NCBI GenBank assembly: GCA_900541865.1 | Contig: UQLO01000006.1 | Location: forward strand, 28,546-92,545 | Source: an uncultured Porphyromonadaceae bacterium | Lineage (GTDB): Bacteria; Bacteroidota; Bacteroidia; Bacteroidales; Muribaculaceae | Direction of reading: 5' to 3' | Length of the DNA: 64,000 nt | Shown here: one piece after another, positions 8,613-18,000 of the stretch | How the letters are laid out: each line of letters begins with the position of its first letter | Numbering within the stretch: position 1 is the first letter of the stretch | The notes under the pieces: model-generated | The model's database searches: none | Seen by the model: the letters and a program-made list of their open reading frames with translations, nothing else | Told to the model about the DNA's origin: nothing | Position numbers and translations under genes: made by a program

Positions 8613-11600
8613 ATGAAAAAACTGTTTATTTTCCTGCTCGCAGCGGCAGCCCTGCAGACTCTACCGGCTCAGGAAGGCACGCCCAGGCGCCTTGCGGAGC
8701 CACAAAGCGAGTCAGTGCAGGCCGCACAGCGCACCGACGCCGAGCCATCGGCTGCCATCAGCGCCCAACGTCATTTCCAGGCCCTTCCCCGGGCCAACGC
8801 TCCGGCTCCCCGGCGCGCCACTGCCGAAGAGCTCGGCGAGGTGCCTATCCTCTACGGCACGGTAACGTCGGCAAGCTACGGCTCGACGTGCTACAACACC
8901 TACGGAGTCTACGAAGTGCCGACAATTGAAGGCACAGACTTCGAGCTCATCAAGGGCGACATCGACGCCAAATTCTCGGCCGTCGCCCTGGGCACCACCC
9001 TCTATGTTCCTACCGAAGAGGAAATTCCCTTCGGTGTATTCTATAGCGTTGACCGCTACGACATCGCCGACGAATTTAACTTCCTGGGCAGCAACAGCTG
9101 CAACAACGACCACTTCAAAGCCCGCTGCATGGCTCCCGATCCGACTCAGGAAGGGGTGGCCTACGGCTGTTTCTACAACGGCAACGCAGGCTACAACTTC
9201 TCGCGCGTCGACTACGTCAACCGCACCGAGACAGTCATCAAGGCCATCTCAACGCAGTGGCAGGTGTGCGCCGTCGACGCCGGCGGCGACGTCTACGCCA
9301 TCGACTCTTCCAAGCGCCTCTACTCTGTCGACAAAACCAACGGCGAGATGACCCTGCTTACAACCCTCGAAGGCATCAACGTCAACACCAAGAACGCCGG
9401 CTGCTTCGACCCCAAGAGCGGACTGCTCTACTTCACATCCAACAGCAGCTATACCGGCGCAAAGGCCGGGCTCTACGCCCTCAACGTCGAAACTTTCGAG
9501 ACCATCTTGGTGTGCGAGTTTCAAGGCGGCGAGCAGCTCACTTCGCTCTTCATACCCAACTCCGGCATCGCCGAAAACGCACCGGGTGCCCCGACAAACC
9601 TGGCCGCCTCCTTCCCGGAAGGCGCCCTGACGGGCACGGTTAGCTTCGACATGCCCGCCACTTACTTCGACGGCACCGAAGCCACCGGAGCATTCCACTA
9701 CACCATCGCTGTCGACGGCGTTGAAGTCGCAAACGGCATTGAGGGCGCCGCCGCCCACGTCGACCGCGAAATCACCGTCGCCGAGGCCGGGCGCTACAAG
9801 ATTGTGGTTAACTGCTTCAACAACAACGGTAGCGGACCCAAAGTGAAGACCCAACTCTACATCGGCAAGGACGCCCCGCTGGCTGTTACTAACGTTGTGG
9901 CTTCTTATGCCGACGGCATAATGACCGTGACATGGGATCCGGCAAGCGGTTCTGTCAACGGCGGCTATGTCGACCCCGAACAGGTTGTCTACACCGTCAA
10001 GCGCCTTCCCGACGGCGCCATCGTGGCCCTGAATATCCCGACCACGGAATTTTCGGCCGAATATGAGGCTCCGGAGAACGAACTGGTGTCGTACTCCTTC
10101 GAGGTAACAGCTGCCTATGAAGGGCTGGAGTCTGAGCCGGCGCTGTCGAACAGCGTGGTTCTGGGCCACGTCGTGCCGCCGGTGAGCTGGGTTTTCGATT
10201 CCACCGACGCCATGGCCGGCTTCTCCATAATCGATGCCAACGCCGACGGCAAAACATGGACCCTGAACACCTACAACCAAGAGTTCAGCATCGCCTACAA
10301 CAGCCGCGAACCCATGGACGACTGGCTGATTCTTCCGCCCGTGAAACTTCTTGGCGGCTATTCGTACACAATCACTTACGAGGACAAATGCTCGTCGGCC
10401 CGCTACTCCGAGCATCTTGAAATCATGCTCGGCAGCACGTCGGTTCCCGCCGAGATGACGCAGACCATTGCCGAGCGCTACGAAATCACCGAGACGAGCT
10501 ACACCACTCGCACAGCCAAAATCACCGTAGAAGCCGACGGCATCTACCACATTGGCTTCCACGGCTGCAGCGACAAGGACCGCAATCGCCTCTACCTCCG
10601 CAACATATCCATTTCAGCCCCGGCAGCCCCAGTGGCTCCGCAGGCCGTGACGGAATTTACCGCCACCCCCGACCCGCAGGGCTACAACACCGTCGACATC
10701 AGCTTCACGGCTCCGGCTCTGAAGGTCGACGGCACCGAGCTCGACAAGTGCAACATCACCCTTCTGCGCAACGACGAGGAAGTGACTGTTTTCGAAAACG
10801 TTGCAGCCTCGACGCCGGTCACCTTCCAAGACACCGTCGAGCGCGGCGGCACGTATACTTACACCGCCATACCGTCGTGCGGCAGTTCCGAAGGCGAATC
10901 GTCGACTCTGAGCGTATTCGTGGGCCTGAAGACTCCGCAGGCCGTCGCCGACGTGCTCGTTGTCGAAAACGAAGGCATCATCACCGTGAGCTGGACGGCA
11001 CCCACGCTCGACATCGAAAACAATCCCATCAACGCCGAACTGGTGCGCTACAACGTGTACTTCCTCGACGGCATCGGCGATGTGGTGATTATCGGCGAAG
11101 AGATTTCCGGCACCACCATCGACCATCAGCCCCAACTTGCCGAAGGCCAGTCGCTTGCGCTATATGTCGTTGAAGCCGTCACCGACGGCGGTGTCGGCGC
11201 CCGCGTCGCTTCCGACGCCATTGCCATCGGAGAGGCCTACACTCTGCCCTACTTCGACTCCTTCGGGCAGGACAAAGACTATATCTACGGCACTCGCTCC
11301 ATATCGGGCACCAGCAACTGGATGACGCTCAATGATGTGGTTGTCGACATCATAAGCTCTGTCGACGGCGACAACGCCTTCCTGGCAGTACAGCAGACCG
11401 GAAACGCCGTAGGCGAATTTTTCACCGGCAAAATCAGCCTGGCCGACACCTCCGAGCCCGTATTCTCCTTCTATGTGTTCAACACTTTGGACGACGACGG
11501 ACTCTACCCTGACCACAACACCGTCGAAGTAGTTGTTCGTGCCGACAACCGGTGGACCGTGGCCCGCACCATCGACATCTCCGAAACCGGCGCCGCTAAC

Positions 11601-13106
11601 CAATGGAACAAGGTGTTCGTGCCCCTGAGCGCATATGCCGGCAAGACCGTTCAGCTGGCCCTGCGGGTTAGCTGCAACACCTTCCTGCTGACGGCATTCG
11701 ACGCTTTGGCCGTGAACGCCTCCGAACGCACCCTCAACCTCACCTTAGGCGCCATCGAGGCTCCCGGCGAGGTATACGCCGGCGAAGAAACGTTCTTCAA
11801 CCTGCCCGTGGCCAACACGGGCATGACGGCAGCCTCGGGCTTCCGCGTTGACTTCGAGGTCGACGGCGAAATTGTCGACACCCGCACCCCCATCGGCGAA
11901 ATAGCTCCCGGCCATAACGCTGCCTTAGTATTCTGCCACACCTTCGATGAGGCCGACGGCGCTACGCACCTCATCAAGGCCATTCTGACAATGAGCGGCG
12001 ATGAGGACGAATCCGACAACACCGCCGAGGCCTCGCTGACGGTAGAGCCGTCGTACTTCCCCGCCGCCACCGGACTGAGAGTCAGCGCCGACGCCGACAA
12101 GGTTTCGCTGGTTTGGGACGCTCCCGACATGACCACCGTGCGCCCCGACGCCACCGTTGAAGATTTCGAGGGCTACGAAGCCTTCGAGCGCAACCCGGCC
12201 GGCTGGACACTGGTCGACCGCGACGGCGCAGCCATCGGCGGCCTTAACGGCATCGTACTGCCGGGCATCACCTACGGCGCACCCTACTCGTTCTGGGTTG
12301 CCGAGGCCTCCGAGGCCGTCTTCGGCAACTACGCCGCCACTTTCCTGGGTCACAACAGCCTCAAGTATCTCATGCAGCTCTATGCCATCGATGCCGACGG
12401 CAACCCCACCGCATGCGACGACTGGGCTATCTCTCCCGAGCTCTTCGGCTGCAAGCAGACCGTAAGCCTCTGGGCACGCAGCTACTCGCGCAGCTACCCC
12501 GAAAGCTTCCGCATACTCTACTCCACCGGCTCGACCAATCCCGACGACTTCGTTGAGCTTGCTTCGTACACCGCCATCCCCGACATCTGGACTTGCTACC
12601 GGGTTCAGCTTCCCGAAGGCGCCACACGTCTGGCTATCAACTGCGTCACTGCCGACGGCTTCTCCTTTATGGCCGACGACGTGCAGTTCATACCCGCCGC
12701 GGGCACCACGAGCCTGGCCGTTGAGAGCTACGACGTGTTCTGCAACGGCGATTACCTCGGCAACGCCTTGACCGAGAGCTTCTCGACTGCCATTCCGGAG
12801 GTCGACGGCGACTATAGCTACACCGTGGCCGTGCGCTACAACAAGGGCGTGGGTCCGATGAGCGAGGCCGCCACCCTGCAGTACTCCTCGGTAGAGGGCA
12901 TTTCGGCCAACGCAGTGCGTGTGGCGACCCGGCGCGGCGCAATCACAGTCAGCGGCGCGCAAGGGCTGCCGGTGAGCATCGTCAATACTGTCGGCATGCA
13001 GGTATCGGCCACGGCGAACGCTCCTGCGAGCCTGACAGTGCCGGTAGGCAGCGGCTTCTACATCGTCACCGCCGGCGGCGGCTCCTACAAGGTGTTCGTG
13101 CCGTAA
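8613..13106 (+). CDS. Large secreted FN3/cleaved-adhesin (choice-of-anchor J) protein with T9SS-like C-terminus
   Basis: Encodes 1,497 aa. A signal peptide (about 1-19) is followed by a WD/PQQ-like repeat region (about 200-320), fibronectin type III-like domains (about 330-520), a first choice-of-anchor J or cleaved-adhesin domain (about 525-675, containing DDWLILPPV), more FN3 units, a second such domain (about 885-1050), a CARDB-like domain (about 1050-1145), and a third (about 1180-1360, containing CDDWAISPEL). The last 70 residues (ITVSGAQGLPVSIVNTVG, later GFYIVTAGG and YKVFVP) resemble a type IX secretion type A sorting domain. It is probably exported and surface-attached or released, with an adhesive or scaffold role inferred from gingipain adhesin relatives. 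No catalytic domain was recognised. It stands alone between its own promoter and a terminator. Confidence 0.85.
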   Translation: MKKLFIFLLAAAALQTLPAQEGTPRRLAEPQSESVQAAQRTDAEPSAAISAQRHFQALPRANAPAPRRATAEELGEVPILYGTVTSASYGSTCYNTYGVYEVPTIEGTDFELIKGDIDAKFSAVALGTTLYVPTEEEIPFGVFYSVDRYDIADEFNFLGSNSCNNDHFKARCMAPDPTQEGVAYGCFYNGNAGYNFSRVDYVNRTETVIKAISTQWQVCAVDAGGDVYAIDSSKRLYSVDKTNGEMTLLTTLEGINVNTKNAGCFDPKSGLLYFTSNSSYTGAKAGLYALNVETFETILVCEFQGGEQLTSLFIPNSGIAENAPGAPTNLAASFPEGALTGTVSFDMPATYFDGTEATGAFHYTIAVDGVEVANGIEGAAAHVDREITVAEAGRYKIVVNCFNNNGSGPKVKTQLYIGKDAPLAVTNVVASYADGIMTVTWDPASGSVNGGYVDPEQVVYTVKRLPDGAIVALNIPTTEFSAEYEAPENELVSYSFEVTAAYEGLESEPALSNSVVLGHVVPPVSWVFDSTDAMAGFSIIDANADGKTWTLNTYNQEFSIAYNSREPMDDWLILPPVKLLGGYSYTITYEDKCSSARYSEHLEIMLGSTSVPAEMTQTIAERYEITETSYTTRTAKITVEADGIYHIGFHGCSDKDRNRLYLRNISISAPAAPVAPQAVTEFTATPDPQGYNTVDISFTAPALKVDGTELDKCNITLLRNDEEVTVFENVAASTPVTFQDTVERGGTYTYTAIPSCGSSEGESSTLSVFVGLKTPQAVADVLVVENEGIITVSWTAPTLDIENNPINAELVRYNVYFLDGIGDVVIIGEEISGTTIDHQPQLAEGQSLALYVVEAVTDGGVGARVASDAIAIGEAYTLPYFDSFGQDKDYIYGTRSISGTSNWMTLNDVVVDIISSVDGDNAFLAVQQTGNAVGEFFTGKISLADTSEPVFSFYVFNTLDDDGLYPDHNTVEVVVRADNRWTVARTIDISETGAANQWNKVFVPLSAYAGKTVQLALRVSCNTFLLTAFDALAVNASERTLNLTLGAIEAPGEVYAGEETFFNLPVANTGMTAASGFRVDFEVDGEIVDTRTPIGEIAPGHNAALVFCHTFDEADGATHLIKAILTMSGDEDESDNTAEASLTVEPSYFPAATGLRVSADADKVSLVWDAPDMTTVRPDATVEDFEGYEAFERNPAGWTLVDRDGAAIGGLNGIVLPGITYGAPYSFWVAEASEAVFGNYAATFLGHNSLKYLMQLYAIDADGNPTACDDWAISPELFGCKQTVSLWARSYSRSYPESFRILYSTGSTNPDDFVELASYTAIPDIWTCYRVQLPEGATRLAINCVTADGFSFMADDVQFIPAAGTTSLAVESYDVFCNGDYLGNALTESFSTAIPEVDGDYSYTVAVRYNKGVGPMSEAATLQYSSVEGISANAVRVATRRGAITVSGAQGLPVSIVNTVGMQVSATANAPASLTVPVGSGFYIVTAGGGSYKVFVP

Positions 13107-13130
13107 GCGCGGGCCTGCATTCCCTAACGA

Positions 13131-13166
13131 AAACCCGGCGGACTCTGCCCGCCGGGTTTTCTTTTG
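13131..13166 (+). terminator. Rho-independent terminator after the FN3 protein gene
   Basis: An 11-bp stem (AAACCCGGCGG / CCGCCGGGTTT, 13131-13141 and 13149-13159) is followed by a T-rich run (TTCTTTTG). It begins 24 nt after the stop codon. Confidence 0.88.
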
Positions 13167-13204
13167 TCATTTTGACAAAATGACAAATTGACAAATTGAC
13201 AAAA
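13162..13204. repeat. Four tandem TGACAAA(A/T) octamers with an inverted copy
   Basis: Octamers TGACAAAA, TGACAAAT, TGACAAAT and TGACAAAA run head to tail at 13173-13204. Immediately before them, TTTTGTCA (13162-13169) is the exact reverse complement of the first unit, giving a small hairpin. The array lies between the FN3-gene terminator and the parC promoter. The rest of 13205-13290 is featureless apart from a GC-rich patch at 13226-13260. Confidence 0.85.
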
Positions 13205-13290
13205 CAACAAAATAACTGAAAAACAGCATATTGCGGCGTCGGCGCACGGAGCGGCCGCGGGTTTGATTTTTTATGTTCGCAAAAAAATTG

Positions 13291-13298
13291 TATCTTTG
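13291..13298 (+). promoter_or_regulatory. Probable promoter -7 box for the parC operon
   Basis: TATCTTTG matches TAnnTTTG exactly and lies 23 nt before the ATG at 13322. A T-run (13267-13272) sits about 20 nt upstream in place of a clear TTTG. Confidence 0.55.
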
Positions 13299-13321
13299 TG
13301 GGAATTTGACGCATTGATGCA

Positions 13322-16063
13322 ATGAGCGAACCTTTTGATACCATAGACCCTACCCAAGAGAACGAAAACGAAGCCGCCCTGACTCCCGAAGAGCCGACCG
13401 GAGCCGATTTGACCGACGACGCTGACGACGACGGCGCCGAGGACTACCCGGACGCGCCGGTCGACGACCTTCCCTACACGAGCGCCGACCGCGTCGAGCG
13501 CACCCGTCTGCGCGGCATGTTTCAGTCGTACTTCCTGGAGTATGCCAGCTATGTTATTCTCGACCGCGCCGTGCCCCATATCGACGACGGTCTCAAGCCC
13601 GTTCAGCGTCGAATTCTCCATGCCATGCGCACCATACACGACGGGCGCCTCAACAAGGTTGCCAACATCGTGGGCACCACCATGCAGTACCATCCCCACG
13701 GCGATGCCTCCATCAAGGACGCGCTGGTGCAGATGGGTCAGAAGGAGCTGCTGGTCGACACCCAGGGTAACTGGGGTAACATACTGACGGGCAGCAAGGC
13801 GGCCGCCGGACGATATATCGAGGCGCGCCTGTCGCCCTTCGCCCTGGAGGTGCTTTTCAACCCCAAGGTGACCCAGTGGACCAAGAGCTACGACGGCCGC
13901 AAGGACGAACCGGTGACGCTGCCGGCAAAATTCCCGCTGCTGCTTGTGCAGGGCGGCGAGGGTATCGCCGTCGGTCTGAGCAGCAAGATATTGCCGCACA
14001 ACTTCAACGAGGTGGCCGATGCGGCGGTGGCCTACATCGAAGGGCGCGAGTTCAATCTCTACCCGGACTTCCCCACCGGCGGCCTCATCGACATCAGCCG
14101 CTACAACGACGGTCGCCGCGGAGGCGCCGTGAAGGTTCGCGCAAAAATCGAGAAATTAGACTCCAAGACGCTAAATATCACCGAGCTGCCCTTCGGCAAC
14201 ACGGCCGACGCTCTCATCGAGTCGATTCTGAAGGCTTTTGAGCGCGGCCAGATAAAAATCCGCAAGGTAGAGAACAACACGGCCGCGACAGCTTCCATTT
14301 TGGTTCACCTTCAGCCGGGAACGTCGTCCGACAAGACCATCGACGCACTCTATGCCTTCACCGACTGCGAGTACAGCATATCGCCGAACTGCTGCGTGAT
14401 ACGCGATGACAAGCCTTGCTTCCTGAGCATCTCGGAGGTGCTTCGCCATAGCGTCGACACCACCCGCAACATCATGCGCCGCGAGCTCGATGTTACTCTG
14501 GGCGAACTCCGCGAGCAGCTTATGTTCACCACTCTGGAGAAGATTTTCATCGAGGAGCGAATCTACAAAGACCGCGAATACGAGCAGAGCAAAGACCTCG
14601 ACACGGCCCTTGCCCACATCGACAGCCGGTTGGAGCCCTTCAAGAAGGATTTGGTGCGCGAAGTGACCCGCGACGACCTGCTGCGGCTTCTCGAAATCCG
14701 CATGAAGCGTATTCTCCGCTTCAACTCCGAGGCCGCCGACGCCGCCATGGCCGCTCTGCGCGCCCGCATCGACGACACCCTGTGGAAACTGGGCCATATC
14801 GATGAGGTGGCCATTGCGTGGTATACCTCCCTGAAGCAGAAATACGGCGAGGCCTTCCCGCGGCGCACCACCATCCGCGGTTTTGCCACCGTAGAGGGCG
14901 CCAACGTGGCCGAGGCAAACGAAAAACTCTACATCAACCGCGCCGAGGGCTTCGTAGGCACGGCGCTGAAGAAGGACGAGTTCATTGCAAACTGTTCGTC
15001 GCTCGACGAAATCATAATATTCTACCGCAACGGCCGCTACAAGATTATGCGCGTGCAGGACAAAGCCTTTGTCGGCAAGGACGTGCTCTACGTCAACGTC
15101 TATCGCCGCAAGGACGAACGCACCATCTACAACGTTATCTATCAGAACGGCAAGGGCGGCGTGTACTACATGAAGCGCTTCCGCGCCACGGGGCTGACGC
15201 GCGACAAGGAGTACGAGCTGGTCAAGGACGGCAAGGACATCCGCATCGCCTGGTTCACGTCCAATCCCAACGGCGAGGCCGAGACCGTCAAAGTTACCCT
15301 CAAGCCCAAACTGCGCCTGAAGACTCTCAGCTTCGACGTCGACTTCGCCAAGCTCGCCATCAAGAACCGCGCCGCACAAGGCAATCTGGTCACCAAAAAC
15401 GAAGTTGCCCGCTTCAGCCTCAAAGAAAAGGGCGTCAGCACCCTGGGCGGGCGTCAGGTATGGTTCGACTTCGACGTTATGCGTCTCAACTACGACGGGC
15501 GCGGTACCCTGCTGGGCGAGTTTACCGGCGACGATCGCATTTTGGTCATACTTCCCTCGGGCGAATACTACACCACGAGCTACGACCTCACCAACCACTA
15601 CGACGACACCATACTCCGCATATGCAAGTACGACCCGGCGCAGGTCTGGACGGCCGTTGTCGACGACGCCGACCAGGGCTATCCCTACCTGAAGCGCTTC
15701 CTGGCCGAGCCTTCGGCGCGCCGTCAGCGATTTGTTGGCGACAATCCGCGCAGCCGCCTGCTTGCGCTTTCGGGAGAGGCCAATCCGGTGTTCCGGCTTG
15801 ACTTCAAGGAGGAGGACCGTGTGCCTCTGGAGGTTGATGCGGCCGATTTCATAGCCGTCAAGGGCTTCAAGGCCAAGGGCAAGCGCCTTACCACCTTCCC
15901 GCTGGCGGCGGTGACGGAGCTTGAACCTCGGCAAGCTCCCGCTTCCGACGAGCCGGTTGTCGACCCCGAGGATATGGAGCGCCTCGAAACGCCCGAAGAA
16001 GAAGAAGAACTTACAGTCGAAGAAACCAATGGCGCACCCATCGCCGACATAACTGAGGACTAA
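13322..16063 (+). CDS. parC: DNA topoisomerase IV subunit A (ParC)
   Basis: Encodes 913 aa. After an acidic, low-complexity N-terminal extension (about 1-55), the breakage-reunion core begins with SYFLEYASYVILDRAVP, continues with YHPHGDASIKDALV, and has the active-site tyrosine Tyr165 in AAGRYIEARL. A coiled-coil region lies near 380-500, and a C-terminal beta-pinwheel-like DNA-wrapping domain runs from about 540 to 800 before another acidic tail. ParC with ParE decatenates chromosomes using ATP. The HPHGD-type core and the C-terminal domain resemble the Bacteroidetes topo IV A group more than GyrA, whose GyrA-box (QRRGGKG) I do not see. parE is not in the window. It heads a run of five same-strand genes. 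Confidence 0.9.
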   Translation: MSEPFDTIDPTQENENEAALTPEEPTGADLTDDADDDGAEDYPDAPVDDLPYTSADRVERTRLRGMFQSYFLEYASYVILDRAVPHIDDGLKPVQRRILHAMRTIHDGRLNKVANIVGTTMQYHPHGDASIKDALVQMGQKELLVDTQGNWGNILTGSKAAAGRYIEARLSPFALEVLFNPKVTQWTKSYDGRKDEPVTLPAKFPLLLVQGGEGIAVGLSSKILPHNFNEVADAAVAYIEGREFNLYPDFPTGGLIDISRYNDGRRGGAVKVRAKIEKLDSKTLNITELPFGNTADALIESILKAFERGQIKIRKVENNTAATASILVHLQPGTSSDKTIDALYAFTDCEYSISPNCCVIRDDKPCFLSISEVLRHSVDTTRNIMRRELDVTLGELREQLMFTTLEKIFIEERIYKDREYEQSKDLDTALAHIDSRLEPFKKDLVREVTRDDLLRLLEIRMKRILRFNSEAADAAMAALRARIDDTLWKLGHIDEVAIAWYTSLKQKYGEAFPRRTTIRGFATVEGANVAEANEKLYINRAEGFVGTALKKDEFIANCSSLDEIIIFYRNGRYKIMRVQDKAFVGKDVLYVNVYRRKDERTIYNVIYQNGKGGVYYMKRFRATGLTRDKEYELVKDGKDIRIAWFTSNPNGEAETVKVTLKPKLRLKTLSFDVDFAKLAIKNRAAQGNLVTKNEVARFSLKEKGVSTLGGRQVWFDFDVMRLNYDGRGTLLGEFTGDDRILVILPSGEYYTTSYDLTNHYDDTILRICKYDPAQVWTAVVDDADQGYPYLKRFLAEPSARRQRFVGDNPRSRLLALSGEANPVFRLDFKEEDRVPLEVDAADFIAVKGFKAKGKRLTTFPLAAVTELEPRQAPASDEPVVDPEDMERLETPEEEEELTVEETNGAPIADITED

Positions 16064-16066
16064 ACC

Positions 16067-16915
16067 ATGCTCAAACGCCTTCTCCCTCTCATAGTCGCCT
16101 GGGCCGGCATCTTCTGCTCGGCTCAGGAAGCGCCTCAGCCGACAGTGCGGCCGGTGCTTAGTGCCTACACCGTCCATGCGGGAAGCGCCCACATTGCCGA
16201 GACTTATCTTTCGCCGCTGCGCTACAGCGGACAGGCCTTCGGCTTCGGCTACGAGCGCATGCAGGCCATGAAATTTCGCCCGGAGAGCTGGGTGATGGAT
16301 CTCCGGCTGAACCTCGACGGCGCTCATACCCTCAATCCGGCGCGCAACTCGGCCATATGGGGTCTCGACATCGAGGCCGGCTGGGCTATGATGCGTCGCT
16401 GGAAAGCGGTCGGGCCGTGGAGTTTCTACGCCGGTGGCACCACCGACCTCGACGCCGGGCTTTCCTACAGCGAGCGCAACAGCAACAACCCCGTGGCCGC
16501 CCGGGCCTCGTGGACAGTGGGAGCAATGGGCGCCGTGGCCTGGAACGGCACCGTGGGTCACCTTCCGGTGTGCGTGCGCCTTCAGAGTCGCTGGCCCATG
16601 GCCGGTATATTTTTCTCGCCTCAGTACGGCGAGCTATACTACGAAATCTACCTTGGCAACCACCGCGGACTGGTGCGTGGCGCCTGGCCGGGCAACTTTT
16701 TCCGGCTCGACAACCTCCTGAGCGCCGACCTGCGCTTCGGCGCCACCATAGTGCGTGTGGGCTACGGGCTTGACATACAGTCGACAAAGGCGTCGGACAT
16801 CGTGACGCGCCGCATCAGCCACTGCGCCGTTGTAGGCTTCGCCTCTGAGTGGATTTCGCTGTCGGCCAAGGGCACCAACCTTGACGAAGCAAAGATAATA
16901 AGCGCCTTATACTGA
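16067..16915 (+). CDS. Exported DUF3316-like hypothetical protein
   Basis: Encodes 282 aa with a signal peptide (about 1-19, cleavage near CSAQEA). The mature protein has alternating glycine and aromatic residues (GQAFGFGYERMQ, WSFYAGGTTDLDAG) and ends as short strands, consistent with a small outer-membrane beta barrel. It resembles Bacteroidetes DUF3316 proteins, but this assignment is by overall pattern only and no function is known. It starts 3 nt after parC and ends 10 nt before the S41 peptidase gene, so it is very likely cotranscribed. Confidence 0.6.
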   Translation: MLKRLLPLIVAWAGIFCSAQEAPQPTVRPVLSAYTVHAGSAHIAETYLSPLRYSGQAFGFGYERMQAMKFRPESWVMDLRLNLDGAHTLNPARNSAIWGLDIEAGWAMMRRWKAVGPWSFYAGGTTDLDAGLSYSERNSNNPVAARASWTVGAMGAVAWNGTVGHLPVCVRLQSRWPMAGIFFSPQYGELYYEIYLGNHRGLVRGAWPGNFFRLDNLLSADLRFGATIVRVGYGLDIQSTKASDIVTRRISHCAVVGFASEWISLSAKGTNLDEAKIISALY

Positions 16916-16925
16916 ACGAATTGAG

Positions 16926-17978
16926 ATGAGAGCCAAAGCATTACTCTGTTCAGCACTCGTAGCGGCGGCCGCGGCGGCAGTGTCGCTGCTGACGGGTTGT
17001 CACAGCATAGAAAAGTGGGACAACGACTACTACGGCAACTTCGACGCCCTCTGGACCGAACTCGACCACCACTATTGCTTCTTCGAGCAAAAGGACGTCG
17101 ACTGGGACGAAGTCGGCGCCCGCTACCGTCAGCGCATCAATCCGGAAATGGAGTACACTGAGTTCTTCAATCTTTGCGCAGAGATGCTCGACGAGCTGCG
17201 CGACGGCCATACGAACCTGTCGTCGTGGTTCGACGTGTCGTACTACCGCCGGTGGTGGTCGGACTATCCCGAGAATTTCAACCTGCGCCTGATTCAGGAG
17301 AACTATCTCCACTTCGACTATACCTCGGGAGGCACCATGATCTACAAAATACTTGAGGACGAGAACATCGGCTACATGCGCTGCTCGACCTTCAGCGAGG
17401 GCTACGGCATGTCGTTCGTCGACCACATGATGCTGAGCATGAAGGACTGCGAGGGCCTTATCCTCGACGTGCGCAACAACGGCGGCGGAGACCTCACAAC
17501 GGTGGAAAAGCTCGTGAGCCAATTCATCAACTCTCAAATACTTGCCGGATACATACAGCACAAGACGGGCCCGGGCCACAACGACTTCTCCGAGCCCTAC
17601 GCTTACTATATCGAGCCGGCCACCGAGCACGTGCGCTGGCTTAAGCCGGTGGTAGTGCTCACAAACCGCTCCACCTTCAGCGCGGCCAATAACTTCGTGA
17701 GCATAATGAAGTCGCTGCCCCACGTTGCCATCGTCGGCGACACCACCGGCGGAGGCTGCGGCATGCCATACTCCTCGGAGCTGCCCTGCGGCTGGGGGCT
17801 GCGCTTCTCGGCCTGCCCGATCTACGACGCCACCATGTCGCTGACCGAAAACGGCGTGACGCCGTCGCCCGGCTGCCACGTCGACATGGACCGCGAAGCC
17901 GAATTCAACGGCCACGACACCATTTTGGACTCTGCCATTGCTCTTATCCATCGGGCTGTGGCCGAAGCAGAAAAATAA
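16926..17978 (+). CDS. S41 family peptidase, lipoprotein
   Basis: Encodes 350 aa. A lipoprotein signal with lipobox LLTGC (Cys25) predicts membrane anchoring. An N-terminal helical segment (about 35-110, FDALWTELDHHYCFFEQKDVDWD) is typical of S41 family members with tricorn-like N-termini. The C-terminal S41 domain has LILDVRNNGGGDLTTVE and VVVLTNRSTFSAANNF, where Ser252 is the likely nucleophile. No PDZ domain is apparent. Such Bacteroidetes S41 lipoproteins are thought to degrade peptides in the envelope; the substrate is unknown. It lies between a DUF3316-like gene and a lipoprotein nucleotidase gene. Confidence 0.85.
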   Translation: MRAKALLCSALVAAAAAAVSLLTGCHSIEKWDNDYYGNFDALWTELDHHYCFFEQKDVDWDEVGARYRQRINPEMEYTEFFNLCAEMLDELRDGHTNLSSWFDVSYYRRWWSDYPENFNLRLIQENYLHFDYTSGGTMIYKILEDENIGYMRCSTFSEGYGMSFVDHMMLSMKDCEGLILDVRNNGGGDLTTVEKLVSQFINSQILAGYIQHKTGPGHNDFSEPYAYYIEPATEHVRWLKPVVVLTNRSTFSAANNFVSIMKSLPHVAIVGDTTGGGCGMPYSSELPCGWGLRFSACPIYDATMSLTENGVTPSPGCHVDMDREAEFNGHDTILDSAIALIHRAVAEAEK

Positions 17979-18000
17979 AAACAAAAACACCTGATATATA

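Noticed and set aside
14171..16561. 796-codon minus-strand frame opposite parC
   Set aside because: Antisense shadow of ParC and the next gene, low-information composition, no promoter or motif.
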